The notes beneath the pieces are model-generated. The model did not search any database and was not told the origin of the DNA. It worked only from the letters and a program-made list of their open reading frames with translations. Both the position numbers and the translations under genes were made by a program. From the NCBI RefSeq assembly GCF_963082655.1, contig NC_081556.1, positions 73,207,227 through 73,271,226 of the forward strand: DNA of 64,000 nucleotides, given 5' to 3'. The first letter of the stretch is position 1; each line of letters starts with the position of its first letter. This stretch comes from Stomoxys calcitrans. Taxonomy: Eukaryota > Arthropoda > Insecta > Diptera > Muscidae. Below are positions 21,061 through 36,000 of this stretch, one piece after another.

Positions 21061-24000
21061 GTAAGTACGCGATTTTTTGTAAATTACAGAAAGGTCTACT
21101 AACCTTAACCAAGACCGTATGTCTATCCATTCGCTGGTCTGGCCATTTCGACATTCGTAATTTTAAGTGGGAATATTATCCAAATGGGACAATATTTGGA
21201 TATAGCAGCCGTTAAGGTCGATCTCCCTATTTAAGGAAAACTAGTGAAGACTGCCAAGTTTCTTCTACGGCAATCCATGATTTCTGGGGAAACTGGTTAA
21301 GCAAATGCTCTTGTTGTTTTTGGGTTGAAGTGTTACAAGTAGATATATAACTTTTCCTTGATCTACTCTTAAGGGAAGAAAACATTAGAAATATCTCAAG
21401 ATTTAAGTCCAGTTCCAGTTCCTGATCCAGTTCGAAAGTCCGAGAAATTGCAATATTGGTAGCTCGCCAATGCTATTAACAACAGTATATTTTGACAATA
21501 GCTTTATGTTTATGTTTTTTATTTTAAAAAGAAACAAGTAAGAGCGTGCTAAGTTCGACCGGGACGAATCTTATATACCCTCCACCGTGGATCGCATTTG
21601 TCGAGTTCTATGCGCGGTATCTCTTTTTAAGCAAATAAAGAATATTGAATAAGAACTGTTATGCTGTTGGAGCTATATCAAGTTATAGTCCGATTCGGAA
21701 TATAAATGAATGCTGATCATTGTAGAAGTTATTGCGTAATATTTCAGTTCATTCGGATAAGAATTGCGCCCTCTAGAGTCTCAAGAAGTCAAGATGCCAG
21801 ATCGGTTTATATTGCAGCTATATCAGGTTCTATACCGATTAACGCCATACTTAGCACAGTTATTGGAAGTCATAACAAAACCCTCTAGATGCTCAAGAAG
21901 TCAAAATCCAAGATCGGTTAATATGACAGCTATATCAAAACATGAACCGATTTGAACCATACTTAGCACATTCGTTGAAGGCGACATCAAAACACTATGT
22001 GCAAAATTTCATTCAAATCGGAAGAGAATTGAGCCCTCTAGAGGCCAAAGAAGTCAAGACCCAAGATCGGTTTATATGGCAGCTATATCAGGTTATGTAC
22101 CGATTAGCACCATACTACTCACAGTTATTGGAAGTGATATCAAAACACTATGTGCAAAATTTCAGTCAAATCGGAAGAGAATTGCGCCCTCTAGAGGCTC
22201 AAGAAGTCAAGACCCAAGATCGGTTTATATAGCAGCTATATCAGGGTATGGACCGATTAGTACCATACTACTGACAGTTGTTGGAAGTGATATCAAAACA
22301 CTATGTGCAAAATTTCAGTCAAATCGGAAGAGAATTGTGCTCTCTAGAGGCTCAAGAAATCAAGACCCAAGATCAGTTTATATGGCAGCTGCCAAGATTG
22401 GCGAGCCTGGTTTTTATGGCAGAGCCTGGTTTTTATGGCAGCTATATCAAAACATGGACCGATTTGGCCCATTTACAATCCCAACTGACCTATACTAATA
22501 AAAAGTATTTGTGCAAAATTTCAAGCGGCTAGCTTTACTCCTTCGAAAGTTAGCGTGCTTTCGACAGACGGACGGACATGCCTAGATCGACTTAAAATGA
22601 TATGAAGATCAAGAATATACATACTTTATTGGGTCTCAGACGCATATGTCGAGGTGTTATAAACAGAATGACGAAAATAGTATACCCCCATCCTATGGTG
22701 GAGGGTATAAAAAATGGAGCGCAAGTAAGAAAAAAGAACTACATATGTGATCTTTTAAATACTTATATCCTACCCCAATACCTCGTATAGTAAAGTTTAA
22801 CAAGCGCCCTCACAATCTTCAAAAAAAGCCAGGTCTCGGAGATGTGTGTACTGGAGATGTGCACGTGAATGATTTTCGCTCACGCTTACGAGACAATAAA
22901 AATATTCAACCAGTCTGACGCACTACTTTTTTTATGTCAACTCATAAGACAAAATTTTAACTCACGCACGCGACTTACGAAAAATTTGCAAATCACGGTT
23001 TAAAAACTATTTGTCCATGAAGCGAATAATAATTTTTTGTGCAAACGTCGGTGAAAAGTATGAGAATAATAGGCGAAAAAGTAGTACTCTGCTTATAGTG
23101 AGGAAAATGGCAAAAAAGTTGTGTTAGCAACCCTTGAATCCATTATGGCTACCATTACAAATTCAAATTTTGCCCATGAACATTCCACTAAGGAACAGGG
23201 GCAAACTTCTCACATATCAATGAGTGGAGTCCGATTCAAGTTTAAGCTTAATGATAAGGGGCCTCCTTTTTATAGCCGAGTCCGGACGGCGTGCCGCAGT
23301 GCGACATCTCTTTGGAGAGAAGTTTTACATGGCATAGTACCTCACAAATGTTGCCAGCATTAGGAGGGGAAAACCACCGCTGAAAATTTTTCTGATGGTC
23401 TCGCCAGGATTCGAACCCAGGCGTTCAGCGTCATAGGCGGACATGTTAACCTCTGCGCTACGGTGGTCGGCTACCATTGCCGACATAAATATTGATATTT
23501 TTTTTTTGGTTAAGGTTAGGGGCGGATTAATATCCGCACCATGCCATTATGGTTGTACACATAAGCCTGTAATCGGCTTGTTGAGCGCTCTAAATACTAA
23601 AAAATTAACCTCGAAGAAGAATTCCGTGTTACAAAATTCCGGATTACAAAATGTTTAATTGTTTTCCATGCCACGCCCCTAAGTTTGTCCATATCTGATA
23701 TTGTGGCCCCACCTAAGTGCCAGTTTCTGTTAGACGAGAAAGTCGGGCAATGACGTAGAAAATTTTCCAAGGTCTCACATCTTGCCCGCACGCCCTACAC
23801 ATGCTATCACTTGGCGCTGCTTTCTCATTCCCAGTTACTCTGTTATGGCCCGGCATTCAAACGATGCCGATGGTGCCATCCTCAGAGAAGGCGTTAATCT
23901 CCTTCTTACATTCCAACCTGGCCTGTTTACTGTCCGCAAAAATGTTCATACTCGACGTACTCGCATTAACACCACACCACCTCACACATTCCGTGATCGC

Positions 24001-27000
24001 CCGGATCTCCGCCTGCAGGACCATATTATGGTCAGGCAGTCTAAAACAGTTCAGTCGAAGCCCACGCTGTCCTCTAGCTTTGATCCATCCCTGTAACATG
24101 ATCGATGATCCAATACTAGACGTCAAGTGTCGTCTCAGGTATCCAATCGGAAACCTCTTCCATTCCTTTCAGGTTAACTATCGTCGCCTCGATTATACTT
24201 CGATGATATGAGCTGCCCCTATCCTCTATCCATTCTCCCATCGCCTTAAGTCTCACAGCCGCAATGGCTGCCTCACACTTAATCTATATATCTATGGGTC
24301 CGATATCTAGTATAGTCTCCAGTGCCCTAGTGGGTATGGTCCTCATCGCTCCGCCTATGCCAAGACAACATGTTCTCTGAACCTGTTGCACTTTCTCTCT
24401 ATAGCAGTCCACCAAACTACTGAGGCGTAAGTAAATATTGATCTAATCGTAAGTAAATATTGACCTCTAAGGACCAGATCCACCTGGCACTGGTTTAAGG
24501 ATTGGATCATTGTGTCGGTCCGTCGCTCACAGTACGCTTCTGAATGTGACACTTCCTATTCAGTTTCCTGTCTAAGATCACACCTAAGTACAATATTTGA
24601 CTTTGTCAGATATCGAAATTGTTCTATTGGGGAAAAGTTTTACGTCAAATTGGCCCACCTTCGTATTCCTCGTGAACAGGCAGATTGCAGTCTTCAAATC
24701 CCTCCTCAGTCAGCATCCGTAATAGGTCGTTTAAGGTGGCGATAAACAACCTGGTGCAGGGCAGTCTCCACCGACCTTCCTTTGACATAGGCATGCCGTT
24801 TGTATTTGATCATTTCACTGGATGTCCTGCTCTTTATCATGGTATCCACAATGCGTTCCATGATTTTGGGTAGAAAGGACGTAAGGCTTATAGGTCTGTA
24901 GGGCTTCGGTGTCGCATAGCTTGCCTTGCCAGGCTTGGGTATATATACCACCGTTGCTTACAGAGTATATGCAACGTTTGTTTGTACTCAAGAACTCTGC
25001 CAGGGCTTGGCCTCGCTTATAAGTGTTGGTACTACCCCACGAAATGTGCTGAGAGTTTGCATCGCACACTCGTTTCTTGTCTGTTTTACTTTCCTCACCA
25101 GCCGTTGCAGGTCCGAGTGGGACAATATGGGTTTCAAATGAAAGGTATTGAAAATAAGAAAACGAATTCATATAAAAATTTTACCACCTCCAAATGGACA
25201 CGTCCATCGATAGGTACGAAATAAAAGGCCTTTGGTGGAAGAGTACGAATCTTAATACAAGGAGGGCTCAAATAAAACGTCTTTGACAGTAGAGTAAACA
25301 TTTGATATTATTTCTGTCCAAATGTCGGATTTTACTTCATGTTTCCTTAGAATACTTAATTTTTATAGGATTTGGCTGAAGTTCGGAGTATGAATTATGT
25401 TGTTACGTTTCTACACCAACACCAATCCCTGGGCGTGGTTTACAAATAGATTTAGCCCATGTAAATCGGTCACCAAATTGACCTCTTGACTTCTAGAAAC
25501 TTAAATTTTGGTTGATTTGGCTGAACTTTTGGTGTGCGAATAAATTTTTTACTTAAAACACCTATAGCCTCATAAATAGATATAGTTCTCGTATAACCTG
25601 ATCACCCGATTTGATTTCTTGAGTATATAAAGAACGTTTGTGAGTTGCAACAGCAAGATAAAAACCCAGATTCTTTTCTGATTTAGTTGAAATCTTGTAT
25701 GTGGGGTACACGCATTCCCTCTTAAAACCAACCAATTTAGCCCTGATAAAACTATTAATAGATATAGCCCACGTATGAATCGACCCCCGATTTGACTTCA
25801 TGAGGCCTTTATAGAAGAAACTATTACCCGATTTGATTTCTTCAAACTAATTTCAAAGGTGAAAGGTCAATTGGTTCATACATTAACAAAGTGTGATTTT
25901 AAGAGATTTATAAAACATCTGTTTCTCCTTGCCTCAAACTGTTTATGTTCTGAAATAGTCCTTGGTAAATTTACTTTGCTTATTAAGAAATTGTTAATGA
26001 TTACAACAATTCAAAATTCTTTTGCTCACATTTTTACACTGATGAGCAATTTTCTTTTATCACCTAACTAAGTAGGAATTTTAAGATGCGTTAGCGCTTC
26101 AAAACAAACAAAAATATGAAATGAATTATCTCACCCGACACCCATGAGCAGCAGTAATGATGATCTCATCCGCAGACCTTATTGAGAATCTCCTACAGTG
26201 TTATTTTATCATTTGAGTGGAAATGTATCAGACGCCACATCGAAGTGTGCTTCTAGCATATCCATCCGTACACAATAAGCAGCACAAAACGCATGAATCT
26301 TTGGTTTTTAAATGCTCGATCATCTTTAAGAGATGGGACATAATTTTGGGTGTAGTCTGCCTGCCTGCCGATCAAAAGCCGTGCTATGATCGGCTATGTG
26401 AAATGTTTTGTTCTTGTGTAAGCATATGTTGCGTTCGTTTAAAAATTCCTATGGCCCACCGAAATGCGTGAGCGCAGAATGTTTGCTAATTAGAAAACTA
26501 TTTTTGTATCCACTTGTTGATTGTAAACACAAAAAATGTTGGCCAATTCTACATCCGCCCACAGATAGTGGTTTTTGGAAGATACAATCGTTGTTGATGC
26601 AATTTCAAAACAAATTTTTTTCTGCTAGCAATTTTTTGGAAAACGTCGTTTGAAGTCTCTCCGAGATTTGGCAGACTGTTTTGGCTCTCGTTAAAAGGTT
26701 ACACTTTTCTTTAATAGCCAGCAAATGTGATTTTTATACCGTTTTTTATCCGTTTGTAACAGCTCGAAATATTCGTCTAAGACCCCATAGAGCATATATA
26801 TTCTTGATCGTCATAACATTTTATGTCGATCTAGCCATGTCTGTCCGTCCGTCTGTCTATCGAAAGCACGCTATCTTTCGAAGGAGTAAAGTTAGCTGCT
26901 TGAAATTTTGCACAAATACTTCTTATCAGTGGGATTGTAAATGGGCCATATCGGTCCATGTTTTGATATAGCTGTCATATAAGCCGATCTTGGGTCTTGG

Positions 27001-30000
27001 GCTAGATGTGTTCGTCTTTTCACATGGACAACTGACAATCACCATATAACAAATAATAAACAAAACATGTACGAAAAACAATACCTCTCACACTAAGTAC
27101 TGAAAAAGAGCGTTTAGAAGTAATCACCCTTAGTGTAATATGTCACAAAAAATGGAATTATCCTTCGTTGCTCAGATGTACACTGTAATGGCATGCATTG
27201 GCAACGGGGGGGCATTTAACATTGTGAGGACTGACACACTCACCCAAACCATAGGTTAGCTAAATCATAAGCTAATGAACAGGTGTTAGATTTGTGGATT
27301 CCATGACATAAAGACGAGTGAGAATGTAGCATGGGGCACGCCACATGGAATTATTTTATTGCCATACCTATGTGTGATCACCATTAATAGGATCCCGGGG
27401 TTTTAACCCGTCTACGGAATCCGAATCAGCCATGGAGAGGGCCGAAAGCGTCTTGGAGATAGCATACGACTGAGCTGGACCTACTATGAGTCTGAATGTT
27501 AACCAAAAGAAGACTGAGATCTCTTTACGAGAAAAACAAAGGTGGACCAGTTTTCAAAGACTGCTCGTGACCTTTCCGTCCTGGTAGTTATTGCCTTGAT
27601 GGCAAGTTTGCTGCCCCTAAAGATGTTCACACTCGTCGTCCTTGCTTTAACACCGCGCCACTTCACGCATTCCGTGATCTCCCGGATCGCCACCTGCAGG
27701 ACTTTATTGTGATCAGACAGTCGAAAATAAACCCCAGTCTTTATTTTCTCATTATAGACCCACAGGCCAACTCATTCCTTTAGCATTGATATGTGTAGCA
27801 TGATCTTCCAGATAGAAATACTAGGGTTCCGTTCATTCAAGACTATGCCGCTGCCAGCTGTGTCTCGCATTCGACCTGAAGTATCATTTCAGCTAACCGA
27901 TTGGAAACTTTGAGGTTTACTATCGTCGACTCGATTATACAGCGATGGTATAGTCTGCTCCTATCATCTATCCATTCTTCAATCACCTTAAGTCTCATGC
28001 TTAATCTGTATTCTTCCATCGAGCCTACGGCCCGTCTACATAGTGCCCAACATCCGTGAGCCTTTTCGGTACGCTCCTGAATATGACACTTCTCAATCAG
28101 TTTCCTGACTAACATCACTCCTAAGTATTGGACCTTATCAGATATCGAAATCGTTCTATTAAGGAAACGTGGTGCATCAAATTGGCCCCGCTATGGCGAA
28201 AAAAATGCCCCGCTATGGCTTTCTTTCTCTCTTATATTTATATCATGTGACCCTACATTTTCTTATTATATGGTTTATTGAGTCTCTAAGGACCCGGTCC
28301 AAACGGTAATGGTCTAAGAATTGGATCAGTGCGTCGGTCCGCACATTGTTAAAAGCCCCCTCGGTGTCAATGCATACCGCCAATGTACAACCTCATGACA
28401 GGTAGTCTCCACAGACCTTTGAGCAGTTCGCTTGATGTCCTACTCTTTATCATGGTACCCACGATACGTTTCATAGTTTGAAGGGTTGAGGTATAAATAC
28501 CATCCTTGCCTCCTGCCAGGCTTTCAGAGTATATGCAAGTTCTAAGCATGCTGTGAAAATAGTGGCCAGATGGGGCGCCAGGTAGTCGGCTTCCTTCTGT
28601 AGTAACGCCGGAAATATTCCATCGGGTCCGGGTGACTTAAATGGTTTGAAGCTCTTCAACGGTTCTTTAACCATAAATTCTATAATTATTAGATTTCGAT
28701 TAGACTCATTATTCCAAAATTATGGTGTCTCAGTAAGTTTCGTCGTATTCGGTTTATGCGTGGACAGTCTAAATTATCTTGCCCAAGTCTTCTTCTGAGT
28801 ATTCTTCCGAATTTTGTCCAATTGCTTTTCAACTGTTATGGAAGCATAGCTGATTCGGCGCTAGCTGTGCTTATCTAAACCTAATGTAGCGATGGTCAGA
28901 GATGGAATGCTGCATGGAGACCCTTCAATCCAGAACCTCACCGATTAGATTTTCCAAACATATTGTCACATCTAAGCCTTCCTCCATAATCCTATTGGCT
29001 TTGTTATTAGGCCGTAAGTATTCAAGAATGCTGCCAGGGTTTGGTCACGCTTATTAATGTTGGTACTACCCCACGAAATGTGGTGAGAGTTCGGAGCGAA
29101 ATGAAAACACATCCGCCCCAACTTCTCACAATGAGTGCTGTCCGATACAAGTTTACTTAAGCTTGGTTTGGAGCAATGTCTAAAAATATATCTATATTTT
29201 ATTTCATAATTGATGAAGCATATAAAAATGTTTAGTGTCATTTGGTAATTTCGTATGTGATACAAATAGAATAACCGCAGGGTCTATGGTTAAAATCCCT
29301 ACAAGTTTGTGCCAATGGAAAATCCACTGAAATGACGCATCAGTTGTTCCCCGTGCGTACAGAAAACCCGTTTTGGATATTAAATGAAATTTGTTATGCC
29401 TTTGAAATTTCGTTCGATGCCATTATGTTTGGAGCTCGATTTCTTTTCATGGACACCACGGGTACGCTTGAAGAAGTCCAGACGCTGATCCAAATTTTCG
29501 ACGGTTTTCAACCATAAATCGGCAGATACTGCTGCAATTTTGCGTTCGGTATTCGCATGAAGTTTATCAATCGTCGCTGGCTTGTTGGCATAAACCATGG
29601 ACTTGACGTAGCCCCCCAAAAGTATGATGGCGTCAAATAGCGCGACCGAGGCGGCCAATCGGTTGGACCAATAAATTGATTTTTTTATTGGAACCACAAG
29701 TCCATATCATCCAATTGGGGCCAAAAATATTTTGTTATCATTGAACGGTAGCGATTCTCATTTACAGTAACGTGCGGGTCTTGATAATTACGGAAGAAGT
29801 ACGTCCCAATGACGACGCCGGCCAATAAACCGTACCAAATTTTTTGGGATGCAATGATTGCTGTCTGACAAATAACTGATATTTTGCATATTAACGAAGC
29901 CAATAAACTAGAAATGAGCCTTAGACGTAGCGCTCTTTACGTTGAGGCAACTGACTTTGAATTTCGGTAGTAAATTTTAATAATTTCGACTCGTTGTTTG

Positions 30001-33000
30001 CTCGTATGTATATCTTTCGATCATAAAATGGCAAACCTTACCGAAGAGAAATATGAAAAGAGCGGCAAAAAATCGATGTCGTTTGTTGTCCCTATCGGTC
30101 TACATTTGAAGCAGACTCAAATAAATGGTGTTTGGATTACGATAGGAGAATTACAAATCCCACATTAAAATTAGAAGCCTTTAGGGCCTCCACTTTACAA
30201 AACACCAGCTATTGGACATATTGAAAGAACGATTTGTATACCCACCATCAAAGGATAGGTGGTGGATTTATATTCATTTAGTCTATCCGTTTGCAATATA
30301 TCGAAATATTTATTTCCGACCCTACAAAGTTTATATATTGCGAATCGTCGTCAATTTCGATTTAACGATGTCAGTGTATCTGTCCGTCTGTGTGTCACTC
30401 TATTGTAATCATTCTACAGCCTTGAAAAATTTAAATAATGTGCTGAAATTTTTCACAGACCTGTAATTCTTTAAGTTCTTCAAAGGGCCAAATCTGATTA
30501 GATTTGGATATTGCTGCCATATAGACTGATGTTCTGATTTAGGGTCTTGAGCTCAAAAAAGGCTCATTTAATATCCGAATTTGCTGAAATTTGTAACAAT
30601 GAGTTGTACTAGAGCCCCCGATATCCTAATTGAATATGGTTCATATCGGGTCAAATATCTATATAGCTGCCATATATTGGGTTGCCCAAAAAGTAATTGC
30701 GGATTTTTCATATAGTCGGCGTTGACAAATTTTTTCACAGCTTGTGACTCTGTAATTGCATTCTTTCTTCTGTCAGTTATCAGCTGTTACTTTTAGCTTG
30801 CTTTAGAAAAAAAAGTGTAAAAAAGTATTTTTGATTAAAGTTCATTCTAAGTTTTATTAAAAATGCATTTACTTTCTTTTAAAAAATCCGCAATTACTTT
30901 TTGGGATTTTGGGTCTTAAGCCCATTAAAGCCACATTTATTGACCGCTTTCACTGAAATTTGGAACAGTGAACTGTAGATGGACACCCGGTACAGCTCAG
31001 ATCGGATCATATTTGGATATATGTAGCTGCCATATTACCTAATCTGCCCATAAAAGCAGCATTTATCACTTGATTTCTCTGAAAGTTGGAACAGTGAGTT
31101 GGACAAGAGCACTCGATATCCAACCCAAGTATGGTCCACATCAGACCACATTTGAATATAGCTGCTATATAGACCGATCTTCCGATGTAGGGCCTTAGCA
31201 CATAAAAGGTGTATTTATTACCCTATTTGACTGAAATCAGGAACAGTGAGTTGCAATAGGACATCGGATATCCGAATGGAGTATGGTCGATATCGGATCA
31301 TACTTGCATATAACTGCCATATAGACCGATCCGCGGATTCAGGGTTTTAAGCCAATAAAAGCTGCATTTATAACCCTGTTTCGCTGAAATTTGGAACAGT
31401 GAGTTCGATTTGGCCACCCACTATCCGAAACGAGTATATGTGGTTCCACAACAGACCACAGGTGCATATATGTGCCATATAGACCGATCTGCCGACCTAG
31501 GTTTTTAAGAGCGCAAAAGGCGTATTTGTTATGCAATTTCGCTGAAACTTGGAACAGTGAGTTGCATTGGGCCACTAGATATCCGCACCGAGTATGGTTA
31601 ACAGCTGAACTTATTTAGATATACATGCCATATAGACCGATCTGCAAATTTAAGGTCTTAAGCACACAAAATCCCATACCTGACTTGGCTGAAATTTGGA
31701 AATCTCATTTATTACCCGTCTTCTCTAAAATTTTAATCTATAATCTGTGTAAGGCTTCTCGGTACTTTCGCCAAATATGTCCAGATCGACTCAATATGTA
31801 TTTAGTACAGTTATAATGTGGTGGGTATACAAAGTTCGGCATGACCAAACTTAAAGAGTTTCTATACCCTCCACCATAGGATAGGGATATACTAATTGAG
31901 TAATCTGTTTGTAACACCTCGAAATATGCGTCTGAGACCACATAAAGTATATATATATTCTTGATCGTCATGTCATTTTAAGTCGATCAAGCCATGCCCG
32001 TCCGTCTGTCTGTCTGTCGAAAGCACGCTAACTTTCGAAAGCACGCTAACTTTCGAAAGCACGCTAACTTGGGTCTTGACTTCTTGAACCACTAAAGGGC
32101 GCAATTCTCATCCGATTTGACTGAAATTTTGCACCACTTCCAACAACAGGGTTTAGTATGGTTAACATCGTTCTATGTTTTGGTATATCTGCCACACAAA
32201 CCGATCTGGGATCTTGACTTCCTGAGCCTCTAGAGGACTCAATTCTCATCAGATTTGACTAAAATTTAGCATGAGGTGTGTTGGTATCACTTTCAACAAC
32301 TGCACAAAGTATGATTCAAATCGGTTCATAATCTGGTATAGCTGCCATATAAACCGATCTTGGGTCTTGATTTCTTGAGCCTCTAGAGGGCGCAATTCTC
32401 GTCCGATTTGAATGAAATTTTGCACGTAGTGTTTTAGTATCACTTCCAAGAACTGCGCTTAGTATGATTTAAATCAGTTCATAATCTGGTATAGCTGTCA
32501 TATTTTTTTTTTTTTTTTTTTTAATTCATTTTTATTAATGCTTTCTATCTTAGTATAGATATTTACATTATTATCGACATTATTTTGTATATTATAATTA
32601 CTAATGGTGCCAACCCAGTGGTTGGCCCACGTATAAAATTTATTTATGCATCATTAAAGTGGAGTTAAAAATTTACAGTAGGTCTTGCGGTGCTTTTCTT
32701 TTGAGCCGCTTAAATGTTTCAGTGTTCCTCATCAGGTTTGTTGCTAGTGGGTTTGGATGTTGTTGAATTCTCAATTTATAATTTTGGAGTTGTGACAATA
32801 CTTCTTCCTGGACAGTTTTTATATTTAATTCCTCGTGTAGTCGCTTATTAGTTATGTAGTATGGTGCACCTGCAATTTTGCGTAATGTTTTTGATTGTAG
32901 TTGCTGTAGTAGTTTGATTGTTGTATGTGAAGCGGTTCCCCATAGCTGGATACCGTATGTCCAGATTGGTTTTATAATGCATTTGTATATAAGTATCTTA

Positions 33001-36000
33001 TTTTCTAAGGATAACTTGGAATTTGGTCCAATCAGAAAATTCATTTTTTGTAGTTGTATATCACAAGCTTTTCTTTTTATTTTTATGTGCGTTTTCCAAG
33101 TTAGTTTCTTGTCCAAGTATAGTCCCAGATATTTCGCCTCATTCGCCTGCGGGAGTTGGACTTCATTCATTTGAACTGGAGGGCAGTTTCCGTGGTTAAG
33201 TGTGAATGTTACGTGTATAGACTTAGTTTCATTTGGTTTTATACGCCAGTGTTTCAGCCACTCGCACAAAGTATTTAGGTAGGTTTGAAGCATATTGCTT
33301 GCTATTTGTGGATTTTTATTAACAGCTAGCACAGCGGTGTCATCAGCGAATGTACCCACCACTGCGTTCTCTGTCTGTGGTAGATCAGATGTGAACAAGA
33401 TATATAAGATTGGGCCCATCACACTCCCCTGTGGTACCCCAGCTCTGACAGATTTTAAATCACTCATTTCATCGGCCTCTTGGACGAAGAACATTCTTTT
33501 TTGAATATATGATTTAATTAATAGATAGTAATTTATTGGAAGAAGTTTCCTTGCCTTGTAGAGAAGACCCTCATGCCATACCTTGTCAAAGGCTTGCGAG
33601 ATGTCTAAAAATGCGGAAGTACAGTACTGCTTTGATTCAAATGCAGAATTTATGGTTTCCACTAATCTGTGGATTTGTTCAGTAGTCCCGTGATTCTTTC
33701 TAAATCCGAATTGATGATTTGGTATCAAGTTATTTTCCTCAATTATTGGCATTAATCTCTTAAGAAATAGAGATTCGAATACCTTTGAAATTATTGGCAG
33801 TAGGCTTATTGGTCGATATGATTTGACTTGATCGGATGGTTTTCCAGGTTTCTGGATCATTGTGACTTGGGCAACTTTCCATTGGGGCGGAATGAAGCAG
33901 CGCTTTAAACAGGCATTGAATATGAACGTAATGAAGTCAGTACCTTCTTTAGGGAGTTCTTTGAGTATTTTAGGGGTTATTAAGTCATAGCCAGGAGCCT
34001 TACCAGGTTTTAGAATCTTTATTGCATGTGAGACTTCGGCTTTTGAAATTTTCTTTATTGGCAGGTCAAGCTGATGAGGTTCATTTAAGAAAGTTTCCAA
34101 GCATTTGGGCGGTTCTTCCGAGCTATTTGGGGTGAAAACATCGTATAAATGATTGGCAAATGTGTAGGCTTTTTCTAAGTTGCTTTTTGTCCACGAGTTA
34201 CCAGACTTTCGAATTGGGTAATTGATTTTTGGCTCATTTTTGAGTTTTTTCGTGATTTTCCATAGAGAATAGTCTGTTGACTTTGTTGGCCCAAGATTTT
34301 GGATTTCTTGTTCAATATGGTTATTATCTACGCATTTTAATAACTTTTGCAAATCTGCAGTTGCTTTATTAAGTTTTCGTTTGTTCTCTGGTGATTTTGT
34401 TTTTTGCCAACGTTTTTTCGCCTTGCGCTTTTCTTTAACTTTTCTCTGTATAAAGGCAGGGTATTTGTATGATTCTATGAAACTTTTCTTGGGTGTAGAG
34501 TTCCATGAAGCGCTCTGTATAGTTTGCACTAGGTGGTCTACGGCGTAAGAAATGTCTTGATCTGATTTTAAAGGTAAATTTTGATGTAATGTTTTGCTGA
34601 CTAGGTAACGAAAATAATGCCAGTTAGTCTTATTATTGTGAAGTTTACATTTTTGATCTTGGGGTATATGCTGTGCGTGCAATGATAGAAAGACTGGTGT
34701 GTGATCAGAAGACAGATCGTGGCTTGAAAAACATTTTTCGGAGCCAGCCGAAATCCCTTTGGAAACGCAGAAATCTATAAGATCTGGGGTTCTATTCAGA
34801 TCTGACGGCCAATATGTTGGAGAATATGGTGAAATAACCCGAAGATTAAGTTCTTTTATAGCCCAGTATAACTGTCGGCCTTTCGGCGTATTAAGACGTG
34901 ATCCCCATATTGTGTGCTTGGCATTGTAGTCTCCACAAGCTATGAATTTGCTTCCTAATGTCTTAAAGAAATTAATATAATTTTCTTTTTTGATGGTATG
35001 TTTTGGTGGACTATAGATTGATGACACTGTTAAAGGTCCTTGCATGCTTTCTACTATGATGTTTGTTGCCTGAATTATATCGGAGCTGTAGTGGGTTCCT
35101 TGGTGATGCTTAATGGATTGCTTTATCAAGATTCCTGAACCACCACGTGCCATTCCAGATGGGTGCATAACGTGGTAAAAATCGTATTGGGGGATACAAA
35201 AGTGATGCTTGCTGGTAAAATGTGTCTCTGACACAAGAAGTATGTCTATTTGATTAGAAGACAAAAAGTTTTTCACTTCTAAGGTATGTTGTGCCAGACC
35301 GTTGGCATTCCAGAACACTATATTAAGAAAGTTCATTATTAGATTTGTGTTAATTTTGAAGTTAGACTCATAAGAAGGCTTGTCATCTGCTGCATAAGTG
35401 TTCCTAAATTGCTTAACATTTCATGTATTTCGGATACTTGCGGACTTCGATCCGTTTGAAGATTTTGTGGCTGAATTTGGGTGTTTTGTTGTGAGGTTTG
35501 CGGAAAATCTGTTCTTCTAGCAGCGCTTGAATATGTGGGGTTCGTCGTCAAAGTTCGGGTTTCAGGCTGTTGACTCTCTCTCGTGTTTCTAAGAGAGGGG
35601 TAATGTTGGGAGTAAATTTGCTTATAAATTGAACATCCTTTATAATTTGCTGGGTGATTACCATTACATAAGGCGCACTTTACCTCGTCTGCCCAGTTTT
35701 TGCGTTCGCATGATTTTGATTCATGGTGTCCAGCACACTTAATGCAGACTGATTTTTTCTTGCAATATGACTTTGTATGGCCGTATTGTTGACAGTTTGA
35801 GCATTGAGGGACTATTTTCTTAGGACGCGGAGGCTCAAATCTAATAACGCATGACATAAGTTTTGTTACGGAATATATATCTTTATTGTTGGGCTTGGTG
35901 CTCAATTCGACCTCAAACAGAGGAAGCGGAACCTTTGTATAACGACTTCTTATATTCCATATATTTTTGACTTCATGTCCAAGTTGGGAGAGCTCGTTTT

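Noticed and set aside
22076..22498. 140-codon ORF with repeated RIAPSRGSRSQDPRS motif
   Set aside because: Translation of family-A repeat units, whose 153-bp period is a multiple of three and stays open by chance. The reverse strand behaves likewise elsewhere.
23395..23470. tRNA gene on the minus strand
   Set aside because: A/B boxes and T arm are present, but no 7-bp acceptor stem or proper D and anticodon stems. The same head is always followed by the same non-tRNA body, so it is a SINE head.
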